This document shows, piece after piece, positions 6,106 to 6,155 of a DNA stretch of 6,155 nt (the first letter of the stretch is position 1; each line of letters opens with the position of its first letter). The DNA comes from Gammaproteobacteria bacterium. Its GTDB lineage: Bacteria > Pseudomonadota > Gammaproteobacteria > Chromatiales > Sedimenticolaceae. The translations under genes and the position numbers were made by a program. The notes below the pieces were generated by a model. The model was not told the origin of the DNA. It ran no database searches and saw nothing but the letters and a program-made list of their open reading frames with translations. The stretch lies in NCBI GenBank assembly GCA_020445245.1, contig JAGRHB010000123.1:1-6155 (forward strand), given 5' to 3'.

Positions 6106-6155
6106 TGTCGAACTGCCGTTGGATAGGGTTCGTGTTCTCCGGCCTACTTCACCTG
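6105..6155 (+). CDS. tonB: N-terminus of TonB, truncated by the window end
   Basis: ATG 6105 shares its A with the exbD stop (TGATG), and GGGTGG lies about five bases upstream. Only 17 codons are present, MSNCRWIGFVFSGLLHL, with no stop before the window ends. The fragment has a short basic start and a hydrophobic stretch containing S12-x3-H16. That S-x3-H pattern is the functional motif in the TonB membrane anchor (S16 and H20 in E. coli), where it couples TonB to ExbB-ExbD. Position directly after exbD fits. The proline-rich spacer and the C-terminal domain would lie beyond the window. Confidence 0.78.
   Translation, partial: MSNCRWIGFVFSGLLHL

Overview
The window (about 60% G+C, all genes on the + strand) looks like chromosomal DNA of a gammaproteobacterium. 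The case rests on a MetZ-type O-succinylhomoserine sulfhydrylase very close to the Pseudomonas type, an OprC/NosA-type TonB-dependent copper receptor, and a short 'group 2' ExbB-ExbD-TonB set. A secreted Gly/Pro/Tyr/Phe-rich protein resembling sulfur-globule envelope proteins hints at a sulfur-oxidising lineage (Chromatiales-like). That last point is inference only.

Layout. Bases 1-31 are the end of an intrinsic terminator from a gene left of the window; by the usual gammaproteobacterial order this could be purF. metZ follows (78-1265, TTG start behind GGAGG). Next, a sigma70-like promoter and an AT-rich leader precede a 198-residue secreted protein (1464-2060) with nine tandem five-residue GPFxx units. 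It ends at a strong hairpin terminator (2144-2170). About 170 bases of non-coding DNA then carry a small dyad.

From 2342 to the right edge runs what looks like one metal-acquisition cluster. It holds a small exported Cys/His protein (DUF2946-like), a 756-residue outer-membrane receptor with the CxxxM and HxM copper-ligand motifs, an intercistronic hairpin, exbB, exbD, and the first 17 codons of tonB, recognisable by the S-x3-H motif of its membrane anchor. exbB, exbD and tonB are linked by start/stop overlaps. exbB itself may be translationally coupled to a six-codon leader ORF that has a perfect Shine-Dalgarno sequence.

How they work together. The receptor would bind copper at the cell surface, and the ExbB-ExbD-TonB complex would use the proton motive force to open its plug. 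The small His/Cys protein may act on the metal in the periplasm, but its role is unknown. The most interesting points are the receptor encoded next to its own energising complex, the leader-ORF coupling, and the repetitive secreted protein beside a sulfur-assimilation gene.
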